A DNA stretch of 64,000 nt. Source: Aptenodytes patagonicus (taxonomy: Eukaryota; Chordata; Aves; Sphenisciformes; Spheniscidae). Numbering within the stretch: position 1 is the stretch's first letter; every line of letters starts with the position of its first letter. The notes under the pieces are model-generated. The model had not been told where the DNA came from. It ran no database searches and was given only the letters and a program-made list of their open reading frames with translations. Positions 12,401-23,333 of the stretch are shown here, piece by piece. Both the position numbers and the translations under genes were made by a program. The DNA lies in NCBI RefSeq assembly GCF_965638725.1, contig NC_134951.1, forward strand, positions 42,610,746 to 42,674,745, read 5' to 3'.

Positions 12401-15400
12401 AAATAACTTCAATGAAACTAGTTCTCAACATCCAGCTTCAGAAAAGGTGAAAAAAGATCGTGGCCGGGGCCCAAATGGGAAAGAAAGGAAGCCAAAACAT
12501 AACAAGCGGGCAAAGTGGCCAGCAATAATTAGGGATGGCAAATTTATCTGTAGCAGGTGTTTCCGAGTTTTCACTAATCCTAGATCACTTGGTGGTCACT
12601 TATCTAAGAGGTCTTACTGTAAGCCTCTTGAAGGATCGGAAATTTCTCCAGAAGCTCTGCAGGCTAATGGACAGTCTTTGCTTGCCAGTATGATTCTTTC
12701 CTCAAATTCATTAAACTTGCAGCAACCCCAGGAGTCTGCCTTCAATCCAGAGACGTGTTTTAAAGATCCATCATTCCTCCAGTTACTTGCAGCTGAAAAT
12801 CGTTCCACAGCCTTACTGCAGACTATGTTGCCACGGGCCAATGTGACTAACTTTAATACCGGTGGGAATGAGGAAGGAAATCAAATTATAAAACAGGCCT
12901 TGGAAACTGCAGGCATCCCGAGTACCTTTGATAACACAGAAGTACTTCCACACGTAGTTACAACAAGTTGCGTCACTGGTACAACTCAGATAAATGCAGC
13001 TGTTCTCCCCAACTCAACCGCGCCCCCTCTGCTGCAGACAGTCTGTAACCCCAGTACCCTGCTAACAGACCAAAACAGGACCCTCAATGCCAAAATTCCT
13101 CCAATAAACGAATGCAAGAGTTTGCCTGTTTTTGCAACAGAGGACTTAATGCTAAAGACTATTGAAAATGGCTTATGTCCTAGCTCGTTTTCTAATACTG
13201 TTGCAGCAGCGCAAAACTTTGCAGGGAACAGTTCACGAGTTTCAGTTATAAGTAGTCCCAAGAATTCAGGATCAAGCAACTTGAATAAGAAGGGAACCAG
13301 TGCTTCAAAGAGGAAGAGAAAAGCAACTACGCCCTTGCTTGCGCCCAATACATCACAGAAAGTAGCAGTAAATAATGCAACAACGATGGGACTTCTAACC
13401 AAAAGCACTGAAGGAAACGTGCAAATACAGGGAGAAAGTTTTCAGTCCAACTTGCTGGCAAATTGTGGGTCTCAAGCAGTGGTGGAAAATCTCACGCAGA
13501 AACTCAATAATGTTGACAATCAGTTATTCATCGCCAGTATCAAAGAGAACTTCAAAACAAATCTCGAGGCTCATACAACGTTACCCCCTTTAACAGTAAA
13601 AACTGAAAATGGAGATTCCCAAATGATGGCTGTAAATTCTTGTGTGCAAGCAAGTTCGGAGGAACAGATTTCAGAAGACAATGTTATGCAGAACTTTGAA
13701 AAAACCCTGGAAATAATTAAAACTGCTATGAATTCACAGATACTTGAAGTGAAAACTGAAATTCAGGATACTGTCGCTGCTTCGGAACAGAGCTCGCAGG
13801 TAAACAATGCACAGGCTTCTTCGGGAAATTCTGCACATAGTGTAAAACTACCCACTCCCGCACAGTTTGCCGTGCACATGGGGAATATCACCCCTGCAAA
13901 GAGTAGCTCTGCTCAGTCTGAGACGTCTCAAAAGGACGATACTCAAATATTGGAAATTTTGGAGGGCTTGCAAAAACTGAAACTAGAAAATGATTCACCT
14001 ATTCAGATCTCCGAGACTGTTTCCCAGTGTCCTCCAGCAGATATGCTAGCACCAGCAGTTCCTGTTTTATCAACTGAAAATAAACCCCTCGTCCAGATAT
14101 CTTCAGAGGCAAGTAACATTCAGTTTAGCGATAAAGTTAATAAGCCTTTTGTATGTCAGGATCCAGGCTGCAACTATAGTGCTATGACAAAAGACGCATT
14201 ATTTAAACACTATGGCAAGGTTCATCAGTATACTGCAGAAATGATACTAGAAATTAAGAAACATCAACTGAAGTATGCCCCGTTCAAATGCGTTGTAGCT
14301 ACCTGTCCAAAAACATTCACAAGAAACTCTAATCTCCGAGCACACTGTCAGCTTGTACATCATTTTACGACAGAGGAGATGGTAAAATTAAAAATTAAAA
14401 GGCCTTATGGCAGAAGATCTCAAAATGAAACTGTAAACACAGCCCCGCGACCTGTTGAAATAAAAACTTTGCAGACGCTGATAATAGAAAACAAAACTGC
14501 AGCTCCATTGGTCAAAGAAGCTCAGATAAAGGAAGTTGTAGAGCCTGTAAAAGTCTTGGAAAAACTTCTACCAGAAAATAATATTCCTGAAAGACTGGAA
14601 AAACCTCCCCAAGTGGTTTCTGTTCCACCGGAGCAGCATAATGCAGCCTCTTTTGGTAGTACGCAGGCACAACCCAAAGTACGCAAGGTTAGGAGGTACA
14701 GGAAGGAAAAAGAGGAGAGAAAACGTAGGAAGCCCGTAACAAAATCTCTGGAGTTTCCCACTAGATACAGCCCTTACAGACCATACCGATGCGTCCATCA
14801 GGGCTGCTTCGCGGCTTTTACGATACAACAAAACCTAATCCTTCATTACCAAGCTGTGCACAAATCTGACCTCCCTGCCTTCACTGCCGAAGTGGAAGAG
14901 GAGAACGAGCCAGGCAAAGAGGAACGCGATGAGGTGGAAACCAAACCCGCCGTCAGAGAGTTCAGGTGTGAGGTGAGTGACTGCTCTCGCATCTTCCAGG
15001 AAGTTACCAGCTTGATACAACATTATATGAAGCTTCATGACATGACTCCAGAGCAAATTGGAAACATGAAGTCGGCTCCAGAGGCGGGAAGGTTTTCTTG
15101 TGATCAGTCTCAATGTAAGTCTTCGTTTACAGCGTATCTTAACTATGTTGTACATCTTGAGGCAGATCACGGTATTAAGATAAGGCCAAACAAAGTAGAA
15201 GATGACGGTGTATTCAAGTGTGACTGTGAAGGCTGTGACCGTATTTATGCTACTAGGTCTAACCTCCTGAGGCATATTTTTAACAAACATAATGACAAGC
15301 ATAAAGATCATCTAATAAGACCCAGGAGACTGACACCAGGTCAGGAAAACATTTCAAGCAAAGCAAATCAGGAGAAACCATTGAAGTCCAAACAGAGAGG

Positions 15401-16631
15401 ACTGAAAAACAAATCGGGAAAAGAAGGTAACAGGCTGTCGGTGAAAACAAAACGAAAGAAAAACGTGACCTTGGAAAACAAAAACTCAAAAGGAATGCAA
15501 GTTCAGGAAAATAAGGCTTATTCACTGAAACGTGGCAAGCACGTATATTCAATAAAGGCTAGAAACGATGCCTTATCGGAATGTACGAGCAGGTTCATAA
15601 CTCAGTATCCATGTATGATAAAGGGATGTTCGTCCGTAGTTACAAGCGAAAGTAACATAATAAGGCATTATAAATGTCACAAGCTGTCCAAAGCATTTAC
15701 TTCCCAACACAGAAATCTTCTTATTGTATCTAAAAAGCACTCTGTCTCACAAGTAAAGGAAGCCTCTTGTGAGCAAGAGGAGACTGATAAAAAAAGTGAC
15801 GTGAAAGAGCCTGAACCGAGTTTGATAGCGAGCAATAATGATTCAAGCACATCTACGTTACCGCAAAAGGAAACTGAAAAAGGTGAGAAGGATGAAGTGG
15901 ACGAGCTGACAGAACTATTCATTACTAAACTGATTAACGAGGATTGTTCAAGTGCTGAAAATCAAGCAAAAATCTCTTCCAGTGTAAATAGTGACTTGCA
16001 GGAGACCAGCTCCTGCCCCTCAGAAAAGCAAAAATCAAACAACTTAAAAAGAGCAAACAAAGAAAAAAATGTATCTCAGAATAAGAGGAGGAGAGCTGAA
16101 AAAACTGAGGAAGTACTGCCCGTTGACGTGAGTAGCATGCAGAGGGAGGAAGAGACTGCTGTCGCCATTCAAACGGCTGAAGAGCAACCTGCAGCTTTCG
16201 ACTGGAGCTCGTTTAAGCCGATGGGTTTTGAAGTGTCATTCCTCAAGTTCCTTGAAGAGTCTGCTGTGAAGCAAAAGAAAAACACCGAAAGAGACTACCA
16301 TAGCAGCGGAACCAAAAAAGGATCCCACTCGAACTCGCGAAAATCCAACGAGAAGACCTCCGTAGCAAGTAATAACGTCACTTGGTCAAGTTCTGAAACA
16401 GAAACCCTCGTACCGTTTGCCAACCCATCGCAGCTTCCGTGCGGTGATAATGTAAAGATAGTTTTAGACAAGACTCTCAAAGACTGCACTGAGCGTGTGT
16501 TGAAGCAACTTCAGGAAATGAAACCTATCGTCAGTTTGAGAAAGCTCGAAGGACGTTGGGAGGATAATCCAGAGGTTACAGCTGCGAAAGTAATTGTTGT
16601 GGGTACCGAGGAAGGGGAGTCAAAATACTGA
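9444..16631 (+). CDS. ZNF292: ZNF292 giant terminal coding exon with 16 C2H2-type zinc fingers
   Basis: An uninterrupted 7188-nt exon after TTTACAG, ending in TGA at 16629-16631 (2395 residues). With the other visible exons this gives about 2555 residues of a protein I recall as 2723 residues in human. It is a nuclear DNA-binding regulator. The first 180 residues continue the conserved helical region. Sixteen C2H2-type fingers follow: two at about 10050-10195, five at about 10460-10920, one at about 11707-11785, one atypical finger at about 12541-12620 whose last ligand appears to be Cys, and seven between 14149 and 15685. An AT-hook-like GRPPK lies at 10251-10265. Basic, probably nuclear-localising, segments lie near 12480-12520, 13305-13325 and 14685-14750. 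Between the finger clusters the protein is Ser/Asn/Gln-rich and probably disordered. Carrying most of the protein on one exon is usual for this gene. Confidence 0.97.
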   Translation: MDGAGLATCIELCVKALRLESSENTDVKISICKTISCLLPDDLEVKRACQLSEFLLEPTVDAYYAVEMLYNQPDQKYDEENLPIPNSLRCELLLVLKTQWPFDPEFWDWKTLKRQCLALMGEEASIVSSIDELNDSEVYEKVEDCQEETKETSVNGLAGTFDEATSLLKGIRDEKQKKREIKKLRERGFISARFRNWQAYMQYCVLCDKEFLGHRIVRHAQKHYKDGIYSCPICAQNFNSKENFVPHVTLHVKKSSKERLAAMKPLRRLGRPPKIATANENQKTDSVSKQEQRPIKKNSLYSTDFIVFNDNDGSDDENDDKDKPYIPEIVPVQKPLPVNEFTCPVTFCKKGFKYFKNLIAHAKGHKDNEEAKRFLEMQSKKVICQYCRRHFVSVTHLNDHLQMHCGSKPYICIQMKCKAGFNSYAELLTHRKEHQVFRAKCMFPKCGRVFSEAYLLYDHEAQHYNTYTCKVTGCGKVYRSQNELEKHLEDHNKQPEKVQQPENQTNQPDLSQPSKANENTDGVAVKEELTSPPADNRSSFTEGENMVWNQIKAEPVGNESVKASANMLQQSDSSPNAGSEQSPMGSVKTEVAIPASGVKVPAVNQKIRDNFVKRGKLAATASKVDTTKPGAQQLCSSVDSCLPVFQERKEEDCLSQTQNIQNISVTSDTLKPEALESKSLERQVSLVNPFDVQNQAGYRNSVPISKLEIEDSIKAAANLYNLPLKTLESITFIPSEPNINSSLVPAVSPAAPIQKFNCQVEGCTRTYNSSQSIGKHMKAAHPDQYAAFKMQRKNKKPRKSSNLQNVPNDGKIVYLMPSQVGNPSGAAFTAQNKPNLNPTCSSQVQHVSSTLFPTHLENLANPMLPIVESVINPSLSTRIKSEPESVLCSHMENLSGATLPSQLDDLAKTVMPLNIDGSSDPFLPLPAENGPMSLFPSSAENPPNSVFSQLENNANNFSSQLEGNTSSAFPKEETVDQIFPSRLSNENNFNETSSQHPASEKVKKDRGRGPNGKERKPKHNKRAKWPAIIRDGKFICSRCFRVFTNPRSLGGHLSKRSYCKPLEGSEISPEALQANGQSLLASMILSSNSLNLQQPQESAFNPETCFKDPSFLQLLAAENRSTALLQTMLPRANVTNFNTGGNEEGNQIIKQALETAGIPSTFDNTEVLPHVVTTSCVTGTTQINAAVLPNSTAPPLLQTVCNPSTLLTDQNRTLNAKIPPINECKSLPVFATEDLMLKTIENGLCPSSFSNTVAAAQNFAGNSSRVSVISSPKNSGSSNLNKKGTSASKRKRKATTPLLAPNTSQKVAVNNATTMGLLTKSTEGNVQIQGESFQSNLLANCGSQAVVENLTQKLNNVDNQLFIASIKENFKTNLEAHTTLPPLTVKTENGDSQMMAVNSCVQASSEEQISEDNVMQNFEKTLEIIKTAMNSQILEVKTEIQDTVAASEQSSQVNNAQASSGNSAHSVKLPTPAQFAVHMGNITPAKSSSAQSETSQKDDTQILEILEGLQKLKLENDSPIQISETVSQCPPADMLAPAVPVLSTENKPLVQISSEASNIQFSDKVNKPFVCQDPGCNYSAMTKDALFKHYGKVHQYTAEMILEIKKHQLKYAPFKCVVATCPKTFTRNSNLRAHCQLVHHFTTEEMVKLKIKRPYGRRSQNETVNTAPRPVEIKTLQTLIIENKTAAPLVKEAQIKEVVEPVKVLEKLLPENNIPERLEKPPQVVSVPPEQHNAASFGSTQAQPKVRKVRRYRKEKEERKRRKPVTKSLEFPTRYSPYRPYRCVHQGCFAAFTIQQNLILHYQAVHKSDLPAFTAEVEEENEPGKEERDEVETKPAVREFRCEVSDCSRIFQEVTSLIQHYMKLHDMTPEQIGNMKSAPEAGRFSCDQSQCKSSFTAYLNYVVHLEADHGIKIRPNKVEDDGVFKCDCEGCDRIYATRSNLLRHIFNKHNDKHKDHLIRPRRLTPGQENISSKANQEKPLKSKQRGLKNKSGKEGNRLSVKTKRKKNVTLENKNSKGMQVQENKAYSLKRGKHVYSIKARNDALSECTSRFITQYPCMIKGCSSVVTSESNIIRHYKCHKLSKAFTSQHRNLLIVSKKHSVSQVKEASCEQEETDKKSDVKEPEPSLIASNNDSSTSTLPQKETEKGEKDEVDELTELFITKLINEDCSSAENQAKISSSVNSDLQETSSCPSEKQKSNNLKRANKEKNVSQNKRRRAEKTEEVLPVDVSSMQREEETAVAIQTAEEQPAAFDWSSFKPMGFEVSFLKFLEESAVKQKKNTERDYHSSGTKKGSHSNSRKSNEKTSVASNNVTWSSSETETLVPFANPSQLPCGDNVKIVLDKTLKDCTERVLKQLQEMKPIVSLRKLEGRWEDNPEVTAAKVIVVGTEEGESKY

Positions 16632-17560
16632 AAACCTAATGTGTTTAACCGTAACCTGTAATAAAATGTATTTTGAATAGGAAGCCATCAAGCATGCTAG
16701 TAACCGTGGAGCTCTTTTATTTTGAAGTGATTTAATCTAGCAAAAAACATGACATGAGTCATGTAAATTTCTTATTTGTTTTTATCCCTATGGGACTTGA
16801 AGAACAGAGTAATTGCTTCAGTTTTGTAAATACTTGATCAAAACCTCAACTTTCTATCAGATTGTCCTTTCCATGAACTAAATCTTTGTGAGTTGTCTGT
16901 GATTGGTATCTTTCACCAGGTCACTGCTCATGTATAACAGTACTCTTTATTTGTAGATACATTTTTTTGTATATATTTATTATTGTAAATCATTTGCTGC
17001 CACCAGCAGTCTGTAAGTCTAAACTATTAAATGACACATTTATATTCGGAATTTTAATTTGTAACTAAGTGAGCAAGTTTTTAAAACTGTCCTTTAATCA
17101 TTTTAAATTAAGAACTTTTGAACTAAAACTAGCTAAGTCTGCCATATCCAGTTTATTTTGCATAAAGCGTTTATTTACAGGAGAGGAGCTGGATAAGATC
17201 ACATTTCATAGGTTAAACGTACTGACACGCTCTCATTTTTGTAAATTTTAACATCCAGTATCTATGGATGATATTCATATGTAGTTAACTCATAAATATA
17301 ATAGTTTTCTTATAGCTACATTTTTCATTGCTTTTAATTGGATACAAAGCATTTATGATTCCATAATAAAAATGGAAATGTGAATAAAAATAGTTTGCTA
17401 CATTGGAGATTTAAAACAATATTTGGTATTAAAGAATCCGTTGTGAATGTGATAGAAAATTAGTAGTGTGGAGCAGTGTATATATTTGAGGTGGTGATTT
17501 GTGAAGTAGCCCAGTATTGCCTTAAATAAAATCACATTTCATTTCTTGTTTTATACATGT
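16632..17560 (+). other. ZNF292: ZNF292 3'UTR with several candidate poly(A) signals
   Basis: Very AT-rich sequence follows the stop codon. AATAAA hexamers occur at 16660-16665, 17365-17370, 17383-17388 and 17525-17530, and one more at 17760-17765. The last of the main group is followed by T/GT-rich sequence near 17560-17600, so I place the main end there. Base composition changes to a more mixed one after about 17800. The exact end cannot be seen from sequence alone. Confidence 0.55.
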
Positions 17561-20500
17561 GATCTTATAAAGGTTATTTTTGTTTCTGTAACTTAGATTG
17601 GTGTATAGTTTAATTTTTGTTAAAAAAACAAAACAAAAAAACTTCAGAAACCGTTTTTGTAAATAGTGGGTTTATAAAACAGATGGTTTATTTTGATAAT
17701 ACCAATTTGGTATCTATCTATAAAATACGTGAGTCCTTATGCCATACCGCTAAAAACTGAATAAACAAGGCACTTTCTGAAAGGGAAGTGAGATTGTGAT
17801 CTTACAGATAAACTCGGTGGTTGTGCTCTATTGATGGCATAGGCTCCCTCCGCGCTCCTCTGCCTCTTGCTGACTGTACCTGGCAGCACTCTCGCCACCT
17901 CTCTCTTTTCCACACTGGAACGAGCCTCAGAAGCGGTGCCGCTGGTAGAGCCCGGGATTGGAGCGATTTCTCTGTATGCTGCTAACCGAAACGACAGGTA
18001 TCCAGTTTGTTGAGTAACCAAAAGCGTGAATGCGTTGGTGGGAGCTGTCAGTACCCAGGAATCTACGATGTTGGCTTTCGTGCGTGATTATGCTTAACTC
18101 GGACGGGACAAGCCAGCTGGATTGTGTGGTACCAAAAATTTTTCTTGGATTATTCTCATTACTGGATGTGACCTACCTTCAGTAATATAAAATAGTCTTT
18201 ATCCTGGGAGAGATTGGCTTGATTTTTTTTTTCTATAAACTTGTCTTGCCATGTAAAGCTTTGCATTAAATGCTACACTTGATTGCTCTTAAGCTATTCA
18301 CCTGGAATCTTTGACAGTTTACTTGATATCAATGCAGAGGGCACATTCCTACGACCAAATGAAGTGACCTGTGAGAGTGAGGATTATGTATGAAAAAGTG
18401 GAAAGGCGACTGCGTTTCAGCTTGGGCATAGCCCTTGGTTTGCTCTCTGGTGCTAAATCGCATACCTTCTCAGAAAGCCCGTGCTTCCATTTGAACGGAG
18501 CCCGTTTGCTCCTCTCGCTTTTGATCCCTCCTGAGTGATTAAACTGATAATTCTGCCAAGTTAGTAAATCAAAGGTGCGGTCTGAGAATGATAAAACCAA
18601 AACAAATCCTTGCGTTTTAACTCTAGGAGAGATCATTATAATGGTTATAAGCGCATGATGCCACGTTCTACCGACCAGAGGCCGCGCGGTCTCCCTGGAT
18701 GGAGCTGCTCTTGGATGTGAGCCGCGGTGATTGTAGAGGGGATCTTCTGCAGGGGAGAAGAGGGCAGAGAACCTCCTCTGGAGAGGATCCACAAAGCTCG
18801 CCTGACATCTCTTGTTTTCAGATGTACCTAACCACTGCAGTCGCTGTCGACAGACCTCACAACTGTTAGATTTTTAGAAGATACCTTTTTGTGTGTGTAA
18901 GTTAAATAGTTTCAACATTGACATTCTCGATGATAGATACCGCATCATTTGCAGTTTTTTAGACTGAGAATAGATGACAACTATTTAGCTACACAGTGCT
19001 ATACTAGAATGCTATTTTAAAAAAAAAAAAAAAGGAAAAAAATTCCAATGTCATAAATATCCAGGAAATAATTTCTCGTTTGGATTTGAATGTAGGGTCT
19101 GAATTTCTGAGAGACTTTTTTTTAATACTGTCTCATTCTTACCCCAATTAATCCAATTAAAGTGGGTGCTGTACCAATATATCGGTGCCCCCCAAGGCAC
19201 ACTCCCTTTTAGGTGGGCACTGACAGCCTGTCCAACAGGTAAGCTAGTATGGTGAGTTGTTTCCTTTTTTTAAAAAAAAAAAAGTATTTTAAACTTAAAG
19301 CGGGGGACTGAAGGCAGGGTCTGATTTAAGATGTCATGGTCTGCAGAGGGCACTATGGTTTGGTAAAGCCACCTACAAAAGTTCCTGAGGAAATAAGTTT
19401 GGTATTTGCATTTAGATTTCTTACCTTGAGCGATGTATAATGCCTCCTGCTATAGCAGTGGCAGCATGCCTGAACTGACAGCTCCTCCGGAGCCTGGAGC
19501 CGTACCCCTGCCCTTGGGGCTGCTGGGCAGGATGAGGCTCCAGGGTGGCCGAGCCCGGCTCTACTAGCACCACCTCAGCCTGCGGGGTGCCCCGACACCC
19601 ATGGGTGCTGCCGGCCCCGCTGCCCGGTCCCTCTCTATCTTCCCTCTCTCCTTCCTCCTCTGTGTCTCTGTCTTCCCAGCCATGTCACCCATGAACTGTG
19701 GTGCATTTCAGCAAAGACACTTTCTTTTAAACCTCTTGTCGCCATCAGGAATGTGCTGACTAAAGCAGTTGTTGCTGCTGATGGGGGAGCAACCAAATCG
19801 AGGAGCCTGGATGCAGAGTATAGACTGTTTTGTGATTGAAAGACATCTTTAAACCAGCAGTCAGCCTCTTTTGTGGTTAACTATAAAGAAATCTTACATT
19901 GTCTGAGCCCTAATTCAGTGTAAATAAGAGTAGTGGGTCTGTCCTCACATGTTTTGGGGTGGTCGTTCTCAGCAGGATGGGGGTGACTGTTGGTCCTAGA
20001 GTGTTCTGCTGGGATGTCCTGTCTACCGCTGTTGGATAGCAAGGGAGTGATGCTTGTAGAAGTAACACTGAAAACAGTCGCTGGTTCAGGTGAGGAAAAG
20101 TAGTTGGCTGTATTCTTGCAATTAGCTTTTGTGCCAAAGAATGTGAATGGTTGGGGCTCCCACCTGCGCTGGCACGCTACCCGGGGGTTTAGGTCCCCAG
20201 GGCTAGAGGAGCTCACTGAAGCAGGAGTTGGGGCAGCAGCTCCGGCTCCTGCCCTGCTTTTTTCTGTGACTTTTTTTTTTTCAAATCTCATCTGTCACAA
20301 GGCAAGGAGATGACTTGGGTTTTAAAGAAAACAAGGATCTATGTAAGACTTGGATCTTTTAATGTTTGCAGAGATGTTTTGAAATATGAACGAGGTAAAT
20401 ATTTTTGTACGAAGTGCACGGAGTGCTCATGTTATTTCTCCGTTACAGTATGGGCTCAGATCAGCTTCCTACCAATTGCGATGTGCTTGAGGAGACTGTA

Positions 20501-23333
20501 CTTCTACACTAAAAAAGAAAAAAGCATAGCACTTGAATTGAATTTTTTTTAATTGTGTCTGTTTTGACTGACTTGGAAGTTCAATACACAAAAAAGACCT
20601 TAAACCTTTAGTTTAGGGACCGAGCCTACAAACTCATTTGAACCAAAAACGTAAGAGCGTCGTTCACTTCAGGGATGCATGGATGAGTGAAACTTAAACT
20701 GGAGCACAAAGGAGTATAAAGGCGGGGAAAGGGCTGTGGAAGGGAAGGAGCCAGTAAAAGACCAAATGCTGGCCAAGAGCAGGGGTTCAGAAAGTAGATG
20801 AGTGTGTTTCTGTTCTCTCAGGTTAAGTACGTTCTGACAGAGCTGCCTTGTGTGACGCTCGTTTCCTTTTCATTAGTGGCTCTGTCAAACACTCCTCTAA
20901 TTTTGCAGCACAGGGTGTAAAAGCCACCTGGCTGTTTGCTACGAGTGAGTCGGGGGTTGCGCAGAGTTGGTCCATAATAATTTTTCAGAATATTTCTCAT
21001 GTAAGGTACTGGCTTAGTCAAAACTGAAGTATCCTCCAAGACTTGAAACCTGTTGCTTTTGGAATTTATTTATCATTTCATGGCTGTTGAAGATAGGAAT
21101 TAGAAATAAAACCATTCCAAAGAATTGAAGTTCTTGTTTTACAGGAAAATTTTGGGTCTAAGCGGGAAGCTCTGACCAGCCACAGAGCTTTAGGAGATGC
21201 TCTAAAACCCTTCAAGCCCTGACTTCATATACTTTTTTATTACAGAGCAGCTAATGCGCACATTTAATCAGAAACCTGTGTTGGCTAAACTGTGCTTGTT
21301 TCTCTTCGTTTTCTCTCAAATAAACCTTGCTTTAAAAAAAAAAAAAGAATAAATACTTCTTCATTAATGTGCTGTCTTAAAATCTGTCCTCAATAATTAA
21401 AAAGCAGTCATTTTGGAAGCAGTTTTTATTTTGACAGTGTTGCCATTGTCTTAAAAAATGATGCGTTAGGGTACAAAAGGGCCGAGAGAACTTTGGTTTT
21501 TGTTCTCAGTTACTCAACCTGTGACCGTCACAGTTGCCCAGGGCTGATGGGCAACGGTTTTGCTTCATGCGGTGCTTGGTGGGTTTCGTCCAGTAGCCGC
21601 AAAAGAGTTTCTAACGGCATTTCTGTCATGAGCCGCCTTCTGTGTGTGTAGAGATCGAACAGAAAATGTTCTGAACGGTGTAAAGCGCGTTGTCTCGATA
21701 CACACACTGATTCAGCGTCACTCGAGATGTAAAACTTTAACTGGCCACAAGCTGGCAAGCTGGTATCTGAGAGACTGCTGTCGCTGTTGAGTTCAACAGC
21801 AGCAAATGGATTTTCACCTTTTATAAAAGCAGGTTTATTTTAGCAAAAAAGCTTGAAAATCACAGTCAAAAGCACATAGATCATTCATGACTTCTTTAAG
21901 TTAATTCTGTAACTGCTACCCCAGTACTCATAAAAGTAATACTTTGTAACCAAAGCTGGGGGTTTTGGAGGGAAAAAATAGTTACCGTGCTTTTGCTACT
22001 GTTTCCTCCGCTTTGTCCTGGCATGAACAATAAAATCAGCAGGCAGCTCCACTTACTGCAGGTGGTGGTTTTCTCTAAAGGGTGTGTTTTGATCAGGCTC
22101 AGTACTGATGTATGTCCAAAGGTCTCTCATCCCAGCAATGGAAAGAGAACAACACTACCCTGAAATAAGTCTTTTTAGGTACTTAATTTCTGTCCTCTCA
22201 GAAGTCCAGGTTCAAGACGAGACACAGCAAATTTCTGTCCCCTTCCTGTTAGCCCCAGTGATGCGCATAACAAAGAGCAGAGATGCGTGGTGTTTAAGAG
22301 AGATTCTGAAATTTGGGGGGAGGGAATAGGTGATTCTTTTTTACTTTGTTTCTACTGGACGCTTTTCATATTCTTAGATCTCACACGTTCTTCTATGGCA
22401 GGGAAATCTACTGGAGGAGTAGCAGTATTTTCAGCCTTACTAAAGGGACCAGATTCCAGGCTACCAAATACTAGGACTCCTGGCTACTGTTTTGCTGCAT
22501 TGTGCGGTCCACAGTTCTCTGCTGAGATCCTAGGGAATTGGGAATGATCTTTTCCCTTAAATGCCACAGCCACAGAGCAGGAAAAAAGTCTAATGACTCG
22601 GGAGCTGCTCAGTGCAGGTGACCAGGAGTTAACCCTGTGCTCCAGTATACGCTGCCTGTGCACAAGTTTGAGCACGTACCTTTTCTTACAGCATGCATTC
22701 TGATGATAAAATACCCTAAAAACTGTAAAGGGCTCAAATACCTCCAGAAGGAGGTGCTCCACAAATAATAGCTAAATAACCACGTCCGTCTTTATCACCA
22801 TGGGCTAAACTAGATGTGTCTACCTCTTATTTTTTTCTTTATTTGAGATGTTTTACAGTAGTCCAGCGGAATGGGCTTGTGACCGTCCAGCTCACTTCAA
22901 GACACCAGCAGCCACTGTATGCCAGCGCTTTCCGATCGCTATTTCAACAGCTATCGGATCCACCCGCTTGACAAATGCTGTACATCCCCTTCCTGTTTAG
23001 CGTCTTAATCCCAGGTTCTTCCAACTCTGCACATAAAAAGCCTCTTTTTGCTTGTACCAAAGCAATTCTGTGTAATATTCAAAACACAAGTGTTTGAGCA
23101 ATTGTTACAGCATGATTTACTATAAGCATCTGTGTTTATATTAAAACTTAATGGAATTTTCAGACTTCTACACCTCTTGTTTCAACATGAACAGATCTAG
23201 ATGATTCTATGTATAACGTACATAACGCAACTGAATTTATCCACTCAAGTAAGGGGGGAACTAATAGAGAAAAAGTATTTCCTACATAACTATCCTTTCA
23301 GTTTTGTAAAGCACTGACTGGAAAAGCAATTCG
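17561..23333. other. Intergenic region between ZNF292 and GJB7
   Basis: No gene is supported. Simple tracts include poly-A at 19019-19034 and 21334-21346 and a poly-T near 20271-20281. A locally GC-rich stretch lies at 19480-19680. Open frames up to 147 codons on either strand lack recognisable domains. The right end probably contains the GJB7 3'UTR. Confidence 0.6.
22838..22843 (-). terminator. GJB7: Candidate GJB7 poly(A) signal (AATAAA on the minus strand)
   Basis: TTTATT on the plus strand reads AATAAA on the minus strand, about 490 nt past the GJB7 stop codon. It is the first canonical hexamer I noticed downstream. Chance occurrence is quite possible in AT-rich DNA. Confidence 0.3.

Noticed and set aside
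10806-15922. Many minus-strand and other-frame open frames of 75-158 codons inside the ZNF292 terminal exon
   Set aside because: They overlap a long, clearly conserved coding exon; zinc-finger codon periodicity leaves shadows in other frames.
18349-18792. Minus-strand 147-codon open frame in the ZNF292-GJB7 interval
   Set aside because: No similarity recognised and no promoter, splice or poly(A) context; length is within chance for mixed-composition DNA.
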